Assembly: GCA_028874175.1 (NCBI GenBank) | Contig: JAPPLN010000008.1 | Location: forward strand, 29,017-93,016 | DNA: 64,000 bases | DNA from: Chloroflexota bacterium | GTDB lineage: Bacteria > Chloroflexota > UBA11872 | Reading direction: 5' to 3' | Shown here: in pieces, positions 30,742 through 39,437 of the stretch | Layout of the letters: each line of letters begins with the position of its first letter | Numbering within the stretch: position 1 is the stretch's first letter | Program-made: the position numbers and the translations under genes | Notes under the pieces: generated by a model | Told to the model about the DNA's origin: nothing | Seen by the model: only the letters and a program-made list of their open reading frames with translations | Databases searched by the model: none

Positions 30742-30939
30742 GAATCGCCTGCTCCTTCGTTCCTCGACGAACAGAGTCGATTGCGCCCGCGTACGCCACA
30801 GCCGCAGCGCACAGACCGAGCTCCCGTATGCAACCAATCGTGCGGTGGGGCGGAAAACGCAGTGCGTCGACGCACGCAGGCCGCGGTCGTCAGAGAGCCC
30901 TGCGACAAGAACTGCGTCAGCGCGTCACATCCGTTTTCG

Positions 30940-30953
30940 AACAGGTACCTGTT
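30940..30953. promoter_or_regulatory. Perfect 14-base palindrome in the rpoB leader
   Basis: AACAGGTACCTGTT reads the same on both strands over 14 bases with no mismatch. It lies about 200 bases upstream of the rpoB ATG and 18 bases downstream (in the direction of rpoB transcription) of the terminator-like hairpin. A dimeric regulator site is one reading; an RNA hairpin with no loop is less likely. No known consensus is claimed. Confidence 0.4.
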
Positions 30954-30970
30954 GGTCGCAAGGCACAGAA

Positions 30971-30996
30971 ACCCAGCCCGCGTATGCCGGCTGGGT
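30971..30996 (-). terminator. Attenuator-like hairpin in the rpoB leader
   Basis: On the minus strand ACCCAGCC and GGCTGGGT form a perfect 8-bp stem with a 10-base loop, followed directly by TTTCTGT. It lies about 230 bases upstream of the rpoB ATG and about 55-80 bases after the proposed transcription start. A stem plus a short U-rich stretch inside a long leader suggests partial termination ahead of rpoBC. The weak T tract keeps confidence moderate. Confidence 0.45.
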
Positions 30997-31056
30997 CGTG
31001 GCTCTTCAGTTGTCTCGCGGCCGTGCGGCTATTCGGACACCCCCCACGTTGGACGC

Positions 31057-31084
31057 ATCCTAGCACACTGCGGCCGACGATCAA
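31057..31084 (-). promoter_or_regulatory. Candidate housekeeping promoter for rpoBC
   Basis: On the minus strand TTGATC (31084-31079) and TAGGAT (31062-31057) are 16 bases apart, with an extended -10 TG one base before TAGGAT. The predicted start is near 31050, giving a leader of about 310 bases to rpoB. It is the best match in the 455-base gap 30742-31196. Apart from this box, the hairpin and the palindrome, I see no gene in that gap. Confidence 0.45.
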
Positions 31085-31196
31085 GGCCGACTTCTGGCTG
31101 TCATGCACGATCAGGGCCACTTGTTTTGGACCGGCTCTTGAACTCGGAATACGTCCAAATCGCGCTACCGAGTCGTCCAGGCGCCTGAAAAGGCTG

Positions 31197-31556
31197 CTAG
31201 CCCAGGCGCCCACTCAAGGCACGTCCGCCCAATACGTGCACGTGCAGATGCGGCACGGTCTGTGCACCGTCGCGCCCATGGTTTGTTGCAAGGCGATAGC
31301 CTGACGCGGCTAGGTCTTCCGCCTGGGCCACCGTTACGGCCACCGACATCACCCGTCCCAGCAACTCCCCGTCGTCCTTTAACTGGTTAACGCTCGCCAC
31401 GTGCCGCCGCGGCGCTACGAGCACGTGTGAGGGCGCCTGCGGATTGATATCTCGAAACGCAACCACCTGGTCGTCGCTATAGACGCTGTCGCTCGGAATG
31501 TCACCACGCGCGATGGCGCAGAAAACGCAGTCCTGTTCAGTGGCGTTGGACCTCAT
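31197..31556 (-). CDS. HIT-family nucleotide-binding hydrolase
   Basis: HIT proteins hydrolyse nucleotide phosphoramidates or dinucleoside polyphosphates. From the ATG at 31556 the product is 119 residues, with an N-terminal CVFC pair (C10, C13) and the histidine triad HLHVHVLGG near the C-terminus, as in Hint-type proteins. AGGAGG lies 9 bases before this ATG, better placed than for the TTG two codons upstream. It is the last gene of the grpE-dnaJ-prmA-HIT run. The true substrate cannot be told from the sequence. Confidence 0.93.
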   Translation of the reverse strand: MRSNATEQDCVFCAIARGDIPSDSVYSDDQVVAFRDINPQAPSHVLVAPRRHVASVNQLKDDGELLGRVMSVAVTVAQAEDLAASGYRLATNHGRDGAQTVPHLHVHVLGGRALSGRLG

Positions 31557-31579
31557 CGGCAACGACCTCCTATGCCGTC

Positions 31580-32494
31580 CTAAGTTTCCACATCTATAAA
31601 GGGCGGTGCCCCCTTGGTGAAGTCAAGCAGCCGCCACTCCTCGGCTGCCGCAACCCCTTGCAGGTTGAATAGGAAAGGCCGCGCTGCCGCGACCACTTCT
31701 TCGACGCGAGTGTCAATCACCCCGCTAAGCAATAGCCGCCCTGCGGGCGCTAGCAGCCCGGCGTATTCCGGCATCAGCTTCACGTGCACCGATGCCACGA
31801 TGTTTGCCACAACCAACGTGGCGAGCTCGGACGCACCAGGACTCGAGCTCGGAACGGTCAAGTGGATCCGATCGGCTACGCCGTTTCGCCGGATATTGGC
31901 GGCCGCCGCCGGACCTGCCTCGGGATCTCGGTCGAACGCGTGCACACGCGCCGCGCCTAGCTTGGCCGCGGCGATGGCCAGCACGCCCGAGCCCGTCCCA
32001 ACGTCGACGACGACGTCACCCGGATCCACCGAACTTTCCAACGCCGCCAACGCAAGTTGGGTCGTGGGATGACGTCCGGTGCCAAAGGCCATCGCAGAGT
32101 CGAGGAAGATTGGCATCCGATCTGCCTGATCCGGCGGCTGATCCAGCCAAGCAGGAACAATCACCAGGCGGCCAATCGCGATTGGCGCAAAGAATTCGCG
32201 CCATCGCGTGCGGTACCCATCAGCGTCTACAGACGCTTCCGACGCCACGCCAACAACGCCGTCGCCGGCGATGCGCAGCATTTCGAGCGCCCGCAACAGC
32301 TCACGGCGCGCGTGCGCCTGCCCCTTGCCGGGGGCTAGGTACGCGTGGGCGGTCACCGGCCATTCTCCCGCCGCCGCCGACGGGCGGGTTTCAACGGCGA
32401 ACGACGTGCCAACCAGTCGATGCAGCGTCATGGACACATCGTCCACGGCCTCCGGTTGCAGGGGGACGCTGATGTCCGTCCACTGGCTGCTCAC
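31580..32494 (-). CDS. prmA: Ribosomal protein L11 methyltransferase
   Basis: PrmA trimethylates ribosomal protein L11 with S-adenosylmethionine. The 304-residue product has a divergent N-terminal domain, then FGTGRHPTTQLAL, the SAM motif VVDVGTGSGVLAIAA, AFDRDPEA and VVANIVASV, the family order. The GTG start overlaps dnaJ (GTGA). A place directly after dnaJ is common for prmA in many phyla. Confidence 0.93.
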   Translation of the reverse strand: MSSQWTDISVPLQPEAVDDVSMTLHRLVGTSFAVETRPSAAAGEWPVTAHAYLAPGKGQAHARRELLRALEMLRIAGDGVVGVASEASVDADGYRTRWREFFAPIAIGRLVIVPAWLDQPPDQADRMPIFLDSAMAFGTGRHPTTQLALAALESSVDPGDVVVDVGTGSGVLAIAAAKLGAARVHAFDRDPEAGPAAAANIRRNGVADRIHLTVPSSSPGASELATLVVANIVASVHVKLMPEYAGLLAPAGRLLLSGVIDTRVEEVVAAARPFLFNLQGVAAAEEWRLLDFTKGAPPFIDVET

Positions 32495-33597
32495 CGAAAT
32501 GCGGCTCGGATTTTCTCAACGAAGCTGCGCCCGCCCGAATCGCTGCCGCCAGGCAAGGTCTCACGCAGGCCTTCAAGCAGTTCGCGCTGCTTCCGATTCA
32601 GCTTGGTCGGGGTGGCCACGTGCACGAAGAGATAGTGGTCGCCTCGTCCCGATCCGCGCGGGCGCGGCGCGCCTTTGCCGCGTAACCGGATTGGTGTACC
32701 GGCCTGGACGCCGGCCGGAATCTTGACGGAGCTGGGACCGTCGGCCGTTTCCACTTCGAGATTGGCGCCCAGGGCCGCCTCGGCGACGTTGATCACGACG
32801 TTGCTCAGAATATTGTCGCCGTCGCGCTCCAGTACGGGATGTGGCTTGACGTCGATACCGATATAGAGATCGCCTGGCGAGCCGCCGCGCGGGCCATGAT
32901 TGCCCTCGCCGGTGAGTCGGAGTTCGGTGCCGGGCTGAAGCCCGGCGGGAACTCTGACCTTGCGCTGCACGGCGACGCGCTCCAAACCGATCCCGGTGCA
33001 TGACGGGCACTTACTCTCGACGACCTGTCCGGCACCGCCGCAGGTGTCGCAGATGGTGACGTTGACGAACTGACCGAAGATCGAACGCTGGGCACGCTGG
33101 ACTTGGCCGGTGCCTCGGCAAGCCGCACAGGTGGTGGGCCTGGTGCCGGGCGCAGCGCCGTTGCCGGTACAGGTGCCGCAGGGCTCAAGACGCCTGTAGC
33201 TGACGTCGGTCTCAACCCCAAACACGCTGTCCAGGAATTCCAGTTCCAATTCAACGCGCGCATCGGTTCCTGGCTGCGCCCCTCCAGGCCTTGGCCGTCG
33301 GGCGCCGCCAAAAAATGCGTCAAATACGTCACCAATCCCACCAAAGTCATCAAACCCTGTACCGAAAGATGCCCCTGGACTGTCATGGCCAAAGCGGTCG
33401 TAGTTCGCCCGCTTCTGCTCATCGCGCAGAACCTCGTAGGCCTCGTTGATCTGTTGAAAGCGAGCGGTGGCGTCGGGTTCGCGGCTGACATCCGGGTGAT
33501 GCCGCCGCGCCAGATCGCGATACGCCTTGCGAATCTCGTCTGGCCCGGCCGTACGTTCGACGCCCAAGACGTCGTAGTAGTCGGGCTTGGCGCTCAC
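32491..33597 (-). CDS. dnaJ: Chaperone protein DnaJ (zinc-finger type)
   Basis: This Hsp40 delivers substrates to DnaK and stimulates its ATPase. The 368-residue product has a J domain with HPD (about residue 34), a Gly/Phe-rich linker, four CxxCxGxG zinc repeats (CGTCTGNG, CAACRGTG, CDTCGGAG, CPSCTGIG) and the C-terminal substrate domains. The GTG start overlaps grpE by 4 bases. No dnaK adjoins this pair; the dnaK in the window lies 25 kb away with its own grpE and J-protein. Confidence 0.96.
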   Translation of the reverse strand: MSAKPDYYDVLGVERTAGPDEIRKAYRDLARRHHPDVSREPDATARFQQINEAYEVLRDEQKRANYDRFGHDSPGASFGTGFDDFGGIGDVFDAFFGGARRPRPGGAQPGTDARVELELEFLDSVFGVETDVSYRRLEPCGTCTGNGAAPGTRPTTCAACRGTGQVQRAQRSIFGQFVNVTICDTCGGAGQVVESKCPSCTGIGLERVAVQRKVRVPAGLQPGTELRLTGEGNHGPRGGSPGDLYIGIDVKPHPVLERDGDNILSNVVINVAEAALGANLEVETADGPSSVKIPAGVQAGTPIRLRGKGAPRPRGSGRGDHYLFVHVATPTKLNRKQRELLEGLRETLPGGSDSGGRSFVEKIRAAFR

Positions 33598-34277
33598 ACG
33601 GCCCCGCTGGCGTCGTTCTGCGATTGCTCAATTGGGCGCCCGTCTTCTTCTGGAGACTCGAGCGTCTCAGGCTTCGGACCAGCCTTGACGAGCGCAGGCC
33701 GAATAACTCGGTCGTGCATTCGATAGCCGCGCTGCATTTCAGCGACCACAGCCGTGGCTTCGGCGCCTTCCGTCATGACGACTTCGTGAACCTCCACGTC
33801 AATCGGGTCGCCGGCGCGGCAGTCAATCGGAGTTACGCCGGCGGTCTCCAGCACACGACTGAACTGCGCCTGGATCAGTGCCATGCCGTCGATCCAGGTG
33901 AGCAGCCGTAGCTCGGACGGGATCGATGCAAACGCGCGCTCCAGTGCGTCCATAACACTGAGCAGCTCAAAGGCAAACGCCTGGTTCGCGAACTTGGCAA
34001 TTTCCTGGGCCTCTTCGGTCGTACGCCGCCGGTAGTTCGCGAAGTCGGCTTGCACGCGGGTCAGTCGGTTGAGCAGGTCCTGCCGGCGTGCGTCGAGCTG
34101 AGCGACCTGCGCCTTCAAGTCCCCTAACTCGTCCGTCGGAGCTTCAGCGGCGCCATCGGCGTCCGGGGTCCGGGCCGAATCGTCATCGAGGTTGGACGCG
34201 GACCGATGGTCCGCGACTTTGACCTCAATCTGCGACTCGTCATCGGCGCCATCAGCGCCGGTCCTATCACTCGCCAT
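33594..34277 (-). CDS. grpE: Nucleotide exchange factor GrpE (first copy)
   Basis: GrpE releases ADP from DnaK. The 227-residue product has a disordered acidic N-terminus (about 1-50), a long coiled coil with LTRVQADFANYRRRT, and the C-terminal beta domain ending QRGYRMHDRVIRPALVKAG. It starts with ATG at 34277. A TAAAAT hexamer lies at 34315-34310 on the minus strand without a clear -35. It is translationally coupled to dnaJ. A second, shorter grpE lies at 57255-57752. Confidence 0.94.
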   Translation of the reverse strand: MASDRTGADGADDESQIEVKVADHRSASNLDDDSARTPDADGAAEAPTDELGDLKAQVAQLDARRQDLLNRLTRVQADFANYRRRTTEEAQEIAKFANQAFAFELLSVMDALERAFASIPSELRLLTWIDGMALIQAQFSRVLETAGVTPIDCRAGDPIDVEVHEVVMTEGAEATAVVAEMQRGYRMHDRVIRPALVKAGPKPETLESPEEDGRPIEQSQNDASGAV

Positions 34278-34332
34278 ACAGCATTGAGATTCCAGGAGCT
34301 TTCAGCGCCATTTTACGGGCGAATTCGGACAT

Positions 34333-34375
34333 AGCCGGCGAGCCCGGAACCCTCGAGTAGCGTGCCGGGCCGGCT
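34333..34375 (-). terminator. Hairpin at the end of the NHL-lipoprotein gene
   Basis: AGCCGG-CGAG-CCCGG and CCGGGCCGGCT form an 11-bp stem with a 4-base bulge and a 17-base loop, starting inside the stop codon of the NHL gene. No T run follows on the minus strand, so it would be an atypical terminator or a 3'-end stabiliser. It separates the glycan cluster from grpE-dnaJ. Confidence 0.35.
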
Positions 34376-37148
34376 ACGGCGGTGGCGCAACAACCCGAAC
34401 CTGGCCAGGCGCCACAACGAAGTCCGCGGAAGCGATGGCCCGGGAGCCAACCATGATCTCGACCCGCCAGGGGCCTGGCGCGGCCGTGGGTGGTAGTCCA
34501 AACCAGAATCCGAATCGCGCTTGGGTGTAGGCCGGCTGCGGATCGGTCAGGAACGTACCCTGCAAGGCATCCCCGGCGAACCAGCGGATTCCAAGGCGCG
34601 AGCCGCGCGCGACGTTCACAAACTCAATCGAGACGTTGACGCGCTCCCCAGGGTGGAACGTCAGTGTCGGCTGAATTGGCTCCTGTCCAGACCCAAGCTG
34701 TAGAGCCAGCACAACACTGTTGGCCTCGGCTGATTCGTTCGCCCCGACGTCCAGCGCCGGGGTGGAGGTTGCGGTCGGCGTCGCCTGCTGTTCGGTCGAA
34801 CCCGGCTCGGCACTTGGACCTTCGGAACTGATTCGCCAGATCAATCCGCGTGCCTCAAGCAGGTACGCAGTCCCGTCCGGCCCTAGCGCGATGTCCACCG
34901 ACGTGAACAACGGAATGTCACGAGCGAGGTCGCCGGATTGCCCATGGCCGAGCGGGTTGCCGGCAATGACCTGCGCGAATCCGCCTGGATCGATTCGGAC
35001 AATCTGACCGCTGCCGCTCGCCACGACATAGGCGGCGCCTACCGTGTCTGTGGCGACCCCGATGGGCGCATCCAGCCTGATCTCGCGGGCCGGACCTTCC
35101 GCGGGCGCCCCTGACCGGCCGGATCCGGCCAGTATGTCAATCACCCCGTCGGAACCAATCCGGCGAACGATGCCCGCGTGGAGCTGGGTGACGAGCGCCG
35201 ACCCGTCGGCATTGAGTGCCACGCGCTGCGGAAACCCGAGAGCGGCTTCAGTGGCCTGACCACCGTCGCCTCCGTTGCCGTCCACACCGCTTCCCGCATA
35301 GGCGTGAATGAGGCCGTCCGGGCGGATGACGCGCACTCGGTGTACTGGCCCGTCCACTACAAAGAGCGATCCGTCAGATCCCAACGCCAGGCCAATAGGC
35401 TCGGTGAACTGGGCGTCGCGGGCAGGACCGCCATCGCCGCCAACGCCGGGCTGCGAACCGCCGGCAAACGTAGTGATGATGCCGTCCGGGTCAATTTTGC
35501 GTATCCGGAAATTTCCCGAGTCAGCCACGTAGATCGATCCGTTCGAATCGACAACGAGTGCTGATGGGCGGTTGAGTTGGGCCGCTTTGGCGGCCAGTCC
35601 GTCGCCAGCGCTCCCGGAAGCGCCGGTCCCGGCGATGACGCGCACTACGCCGTCAGGATCAAGACGGCGGATTCGATGGTTGCCCGTGTCAGCAATCAGC
35701 AGACGACCAATGCCATCAATGGCGATGCCTCGCGGCGAAGCCAGGGCGGCACTGAGTCGAAATTCTCCGTCGGCGGCGTTGCCGGATTCGCCCGTGCCGG
35801 CAAAGACCTCGGCCACGAGTTCGCCAGCAAGCGGCGCGCCGCTTGGGAGGGCGGACGCGGGTGGCACAAAGGCGACCGGCGCGGACTGCGTGTCGGCTGG
35901 TTGATCATCTGATGTCTGGGGCGAAGCTGCGTCCGCTCCAGATTGTGGCGCCGGCACCAACGCACGAATCCGTCGCGCGCTCTGCTCCACAATGAGCAGG
36001 CGTCCATCGAGCGTCGGCGTGATGGCGAGCGGAAGCGTCAGCCGCGACTCCAAGGCCGGTCCGCCGGATTCAACTCGGCCTCCTACCAGCCCGGCGACCG
36101 TCTGCATGGTGCCGTCAGGGTGAATACGGCGGATGCGGCGGTTGTTCCAGTCGGCAATTAAAACCGCGCCGCTGGCGTCCACAACCACGCTTTGCGGTCC
36201 GTGGAGTTCAGCCGCCGTGGCCGGACCGCCATCACCGGCTCCACCCGGTAGCCCGGTGCCGGCTATCGTGTCGATCACACCGTTGGTGGAGACCCGGCGA
36301 ATCCGGTTACCGGTCAGTTCGGCAATCAGTAGATTGCCCTGACCATCCACATCCACGTCCACGGGCTGGTTGAGTGTTGCGGAAAGCGCGGGGCCGCCGT
36401 CGCCGTCACTGCCTGGGACACCCGTACCGGCCACGGTGGTCAGATTGCCGCGGGTATCGATTCGGCGGACACGGTTGGCCGCCCGTTCGGCGATAAAGAG
36501 GTTGCCGTCGCCGTCGATCGCCATGCCCTCGTTGCCCGCGGTTCTGGCAAACGCGGCCGGCCCTCCGTCGCCTTCCAAGCCCGCGTGCCCGTCTCCGAGA
36601 ACCGTCGACACCAGCCCCGACGCATCGATACGGCGCACTCGATCGAGTTCGGCGACGAAAAGCGTGCCGGCCTGGTCGACCAGCAGCCGGCTCGGGTCGG
36701 TGAAGTCCGCCGCCAACGCGGGGCCGCCGTCCCCCCCGTAGCCACGGATTCCGGTTCCGGCCAGCGCCTCGATCACGCCGTCGGCGCGGATGCGCCGAAT
36801 GCGACTGGCGCTGGGATCGGATACATACACCACGCCGTCCGAGCCGACCACGACGCCGCCCACGCTGCGGAACTGCGCCGCTAGCGCGGGACCGCCGTCA
36901 CCCCCATTGCCGATCTCCCCGGTACCCGCGAAGTCCGAGAGAAGCGCCGGCAGCCGAACTGGCGGCGGCAGAGGCTGGGGAGCGGGCGCCACGTAGGGAG
37001 GCGGGGTGCGCAGAGCGCCGGGATCGGCGGTCGGCGACGATTCGGCGCCGAATCCGCCAATCTCGCAGGCCGTGGTCGCGGTGGCCGCGGCCAGGACGCT
37101 CAACGCGCGACGACGGGAAATCGAGACGGTGACCCGACTAGCTCGCAT
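34374..37148 (-). CDS. Lipoprotein with two six-repeat NHL blocks and a C-terminal Ig-like domain
   Basis: A 924-residue exported protein of unknown role. The N-terminus has a twin-arginine-like ISRRRALS and a TTAC lipobox-like site at residues 25-28. Twelve repeats of about 55 residues follow, each of the form AGTG..G..GDGGPA...P..V.VD..G..Y.AD....RIRRI..DG. They fall into two groups of six separated by a Pro/Ala/Ser-rich linker, consistent with two six-bladed propellers. After a Thr/Pro spacer comes a beta-rich C-terminal domain (about 810-915). The start lies 11 bases inside the sugar-transferase gene, so it is the last gene of the glycan operon. A binding or scaffolding role on the cell surface is plausible but unproven. 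Confidence 0.85.
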   Translation of the reverse strand: MRASRVTVSISRRRALSVLAAATATTACEIGGFGAESSPTADPGALRTPPPYVAPAPQPLPPPVRLPALLSDFAGTGEIGNGGDGGPALAAQFRSVGGVVVGSDGVVYVSDPSASRIRRIRADGVIEALAGTGIRGYGGDGGPALAADFTDPSRLLVDQAGTLFVAELDRVRRIDASGLVSTVLGDGHAGLEGDGGPAAFARTAGNEGMAIDGDGNLFIAERAANRVRRIDTRGNLTTVAGTGVPGSDGDGGPALSATLNQPVDVDVDGQGNLLIAELTGNRIRRVSTNGVIDTIAGTGLPGGAGDGGPATAAELHGPQSVVVDASGAVLIADWNNRRIRRIHPDGTMQTVAGLVGGRVESGGPALESRLTLPLAITPTLDGRLLIVEQSARRIRALVPAPQSGADAASPQTSDDQPADTQSAPVAFVPPASALPSGAPLAGELVAEVFAGTGESGNAADGEFRLSAALASPRGIAIDGIGRLLIADTGNHRIRRLDPDGVVRVIAGTGASGSAGDGLAAKAAQLNRPSALVVDSNGSIYVADSGNFRIRKIDPDGIITTFAGGSQPGVGGDGGPARDAQFTEPIGLALGSDGSLFVVDGPVHRVRVIRPDGLIHAYAGSGVDGNGGDGGQATEAALGFPQRVALNADGSALVTQLHAGIVRRIGSDGVIDILAGSGRSGAPAEGPAREIRLDAPIGVATDTVGAAYVVASGSGQIVRIDPGGFAQVIAGNPLGHGQSGDLARDIPLFTSVDIALGPDGTAYLLEARGLIWRISSEGPSAEPGSTEQQATPTATSTPALDVGANESAEANSVVLALQLGSGQEPIQPTLTFHPGERVNVSIEFVNVARGSRLGIRWFAGDALQGTFLTDPQPAYTQARFGFWFGLPPTAAPGPWRVEIMVGSRAIASADFVVAPGQVRVVAPPP

Positions 37149-38550
37149 CGCCTCGCATCACGATCAGCAGGGTTCGCAAGAGAATGCGCAGATCGAAGAG
37201 CAGGGACCAGTTTTCCACGTAATACAGGTCGTAGCGGGTGCGCTCCGCAATCGACGAGTCGCCGCGCATGCCGTTGACCTGCGCCCAGCCCGTTACCCCC
37301 GCGCGCTCACGGTGCCGGACCATGTAGCGCGAGAACTCGCCGCGGAACCTGCTCACGTAGTCGGGCTGCTCGGGGCGCGGCCCAACCAAGCTCATATCGC
37401 CGCGGATCACGTTTAAGAGCTGGGGCAATTCGTCAATCCAGTAGCGCCGGAGCAACCGTCCGACGCGCGTCTGCCGAGGGTCGTTGGTTACGGTCCAGGT
37501 CTGCCCGTACTCATCGGCGCCGCTGATCATGGTGCGGAACTTCACGATGGGAAACGGCCGCCCGTCCCGTCCGACGCGCGTCTGCACGTAGAACGCGGGT
37601 CCCTTGGAGTCTAGCTTGATGATGAGGGCGATGAGCAGCATCGGTGCCGACGTCAGCACCAGCACAATGGTGGCTACCACCAGATCGAGAGTGCGTTTAG
37701 CAAAGCGGCTGAGGCCCCGCAGACGCACCTCGTTGACGGCGATGAGGGGAAGCCCGCCAACGCCGCCTTCGACTACCGGTGACACCATGAGCTGAAAGAG
37801 ATCGGGTAACAACCAGACGTCGGCATAGGACGCCTCCGCATCGGCCAGGATTGCCAGCAGGTCGTCGTGGGACAGCGATGGGATGGCAACCACGACCTTG
37901 TCGATCTCGTGCTCCGCGATCAGGTCCGACAACGCGGCCGCTGTGCCCAGAACCGGTAATTCCAGGTCGCCGATGGACACCTGGGACTCGAAATCGTCCA
38001 GGAACCCGATCAATTCATAGCGGTGGCTCGGATCCTGCAGCAAGCGTCCGCCGACCTCGCGCCCTTCGGCTCCGGCCCCGACGACCAGCACGCGCTGGAC
38101 GCCAATGCCGCGTTGCGCCAGCAGACGCAGGCACATGGCCAGCAGTGAGCGACCCATGGTGACGAACACGATCCCAAGCAGCCACGCGATCGGCATAACG
38201 TTGCGCACAGGCTCTAAACGGTCGGTGAAGATGAAGAATGTGGCCGCCACGGCGAGAAGCGACCCAATCGTGACCATGCCGGCGCTGCGCGCCACACGGT
38301 CCACAGGCCCGGCGGTTCGAAAACGCGAGTACATACCCAGCGATAGGCCGCCGATCACGGTGGCAATCCCGAACACGACGGTAACCGGGGCCAAGAAGAG
38401 GAAGCGGTTGGGCGGCGTTCCTTCAAACCAGCCGAAGCGATAGCGCATGTAGTAGGCCGCGACGAGCGCCAGTCCGACAGCAATTACGTCGGCCACGAGC
38501 GAGAACGTGGAGACCAGACCGCCCCAGTTGCGCCGCGCCCAGGTGGTCAT
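37138..38550 (-). CDS. Polyprenyl-phosphate sugar-1-phosphate transferase (exopolysaccharide initiating enzyme)
   Basis: Enzymes of this family move a sugar-1-phosphate from a UDP-sugar to undecaprenyl phosphate, starting a glycan repeat unit. The 470-residue product has four or five N-terminal membrane segments, a Rossmann-like middle (RVLVVGAGAEGREVGGRLL) and a C-terminal bacterial sugar transferase domain: KRTLDLVVA, FYVQTRVGRDGRPF, VKFRTM, DELPQLLNVIRGDMSLVGPRPE (core DELPQLLNV and GPRPE). The ATG at 38550 overlaps the upstream glycosyltransferase by 4 bases; the longer open frame to 38760 lies over that gene and is rejected. Confidence 0.93.
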   Translation of the reverse strand: MTTWARRNWGGLVSTFSLVADVIAVGLALVAAYYMRYRFGWFEGTPPNRFLFLAPVTVVFGIATVIGGLSLGMYSRFRTAGPVDRVARSAGMVTIGSLLAVAATFFIFTDRLEPVRNVMPIAWLLGIVFVTMGRSLLAMCLRLLAQRGIGVQRVLVVGAGAEGREVGGRLLQDPSHRYELIGFLDDFESQVSIGDLELPVLGTAAALSDLIAEHEIDKVVVAIPSLSHDDLLAILADAEASYADVWLLPDLFQLMVSPVVEGGVGGLPLIAVNEVRLRGLSRFAKRTLDLVVATIVLVLTSAPMLLIALIIKLDSKGPAFYVQTRVGRDGRPFPIVKFRTMISGADEYGQTWTVTNDPRQTRVGRLLRRYWIDELPQLLNVIRGDMSLVGPRPEQPDYVSRFRGEFSRYMVRHRERAGVTGWAQVNGMRGDSSIAERTRYDLYYVENWSLLFDLRILLRTLLIVMRGDAS

Positions 38551-39437
38551 TTCGCGCCGTCCGCTTCTCCTGGTCGCCAAGCCGCCAGCGACCGCGACAC
38601 TCCGCCACAGCCGAGGATAAGGATTCCACCCAGAACCACGGCACGGAGCGGCCACGGATCGTGGCCATGGTGCTTCGAGTAGTAGCGCCACATCGACCGA
38701 TAGAACTCGAATCGGGTTCGGATCGGCCGCTGGCGCGACGATTGGCGCTTCCGGTGCCACACACGCACCGTCGGGATGTACAGCGTGTGCCAGCCGGCAT
38801 CCGCGAGCCGCCGTTGCAGATCCAGGTCGTCGCCGTACATAAAGAACCTGGGGTCAAATCCGCCCACGGCCGCAAATGCCTCGCGGCGAACCATCAGACA
38901 GGCGCCAGACACGGCGTCAATTTCGGTCACGGCCGTGGGTGATGACTCCTCGGGGTTGTACGGCTTGGCGACACGTCGTCGTAATGCGCGTGGCGATCCC
39001 AGGAAGCGGTGCAAAGCGTTCGCTGGACGCGGAAAGCTCCGGTGACCGGCGGGATCCAGCGATCCGTCGGAAAGCGTCAGCCTGGGCCCCGCCGCGGCGG
39101 CCTTTGGTCGGTGGTCGAGTTCCTTGGCCATCAGCGCAATGGACTCCGGCTCCGGCTCGGTATCTGGGTTGAGAAACAGGATCAAGGGTGCGGTCGTCAC
39201 AGCGGCCCCGGTATTGTTCGCGCCTCCGAATCCCAGATCCGGCGAGCCGCGAATCGCTCGGACGTCGTCTCGAGCCTGCAGCATGGTCCATGTGTCGTCG
39301 CCGAAGCCGTTATCCACCACAACGACCTCGAGCGTCAGCCAACCGGCCGCCGCCGCCAGTCGGTCCAAACATCGCGCCAGGAGGTCGCGTACGTTGAACG
39401 TGGTGATTACGACGGCTACGTCAACGGCGTCGGTCAT
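38547..39437 (-). CDS. Family 2 glycosyltransferase (rhamnosyltransferase-like)
   Basis: A 296-residue GT-A enzyme expected to add a sugar to the lipid-linked glycan. It has VVITTFNVRDLLARCL, the nucleotide-sugar DXD-like FLNPDTEPE, LGFGGANNTG, VSGACLMVRREAF and GGFDPRFFMYGDDLDLQRRL, the layout of WbbL-type rhamnosyltransferases. A hydrophobic segment near the C-terminus suggests membrane attachment. The ATG at 39437 overlaps the upstream gene (ATGA); the frame is open far upstream only as a high-GC shadow. Rhamnose as donor is an inference supported by the rfbD-like gene in the same operon. Confidence 0.9.
   Translation of the reverse strand: MTDAVDVAVVITTFNVRDLLARCLDRLAAAAGWLTLEVVVVDNGFGDDTWTMLQARDDVRAIRGSPDLGFGGANNTGAAVTTAPLILFLNPDTEPEPESIALMAKELDHRPKAAAAGPRLTLSDGSLDPAGHRSFPRPANALHRFLGSPRALRRRVAKPYNPEESSPTAVTEIDAVSGACLMVRREAFAAVGGFDPRFFMYGDDLDLQRRLADAGWHTLYIPTVRVWHRKRQSSRQRPIRTRFEFYRSMWRYYSKHHGHDPWPLRAVVLGGILILGCGGVSRSLAAWRPGEADGAK

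Noticed and set aside
30742..30837. 32-residue upstream extension of rpoB
   Set aside because: It is unlike any RpoB N-terminus, and the ATG at 30741 has a ribosome binding site.
30917..31213. 98-residue minus-strand open frame in the rpoB leader gap
   Set aside because: It spans the promoter, hairpin and the end of the HIT gene, and has no motif or binding site.
38551..38760. 70-residue upstream extension of the sugar transferase
   Set aside because: It lies entirely over the preceding glycosyltransferase and has no hydrophobic or family similarity; the ATG at 38550 forms a clean ATGA overlap.
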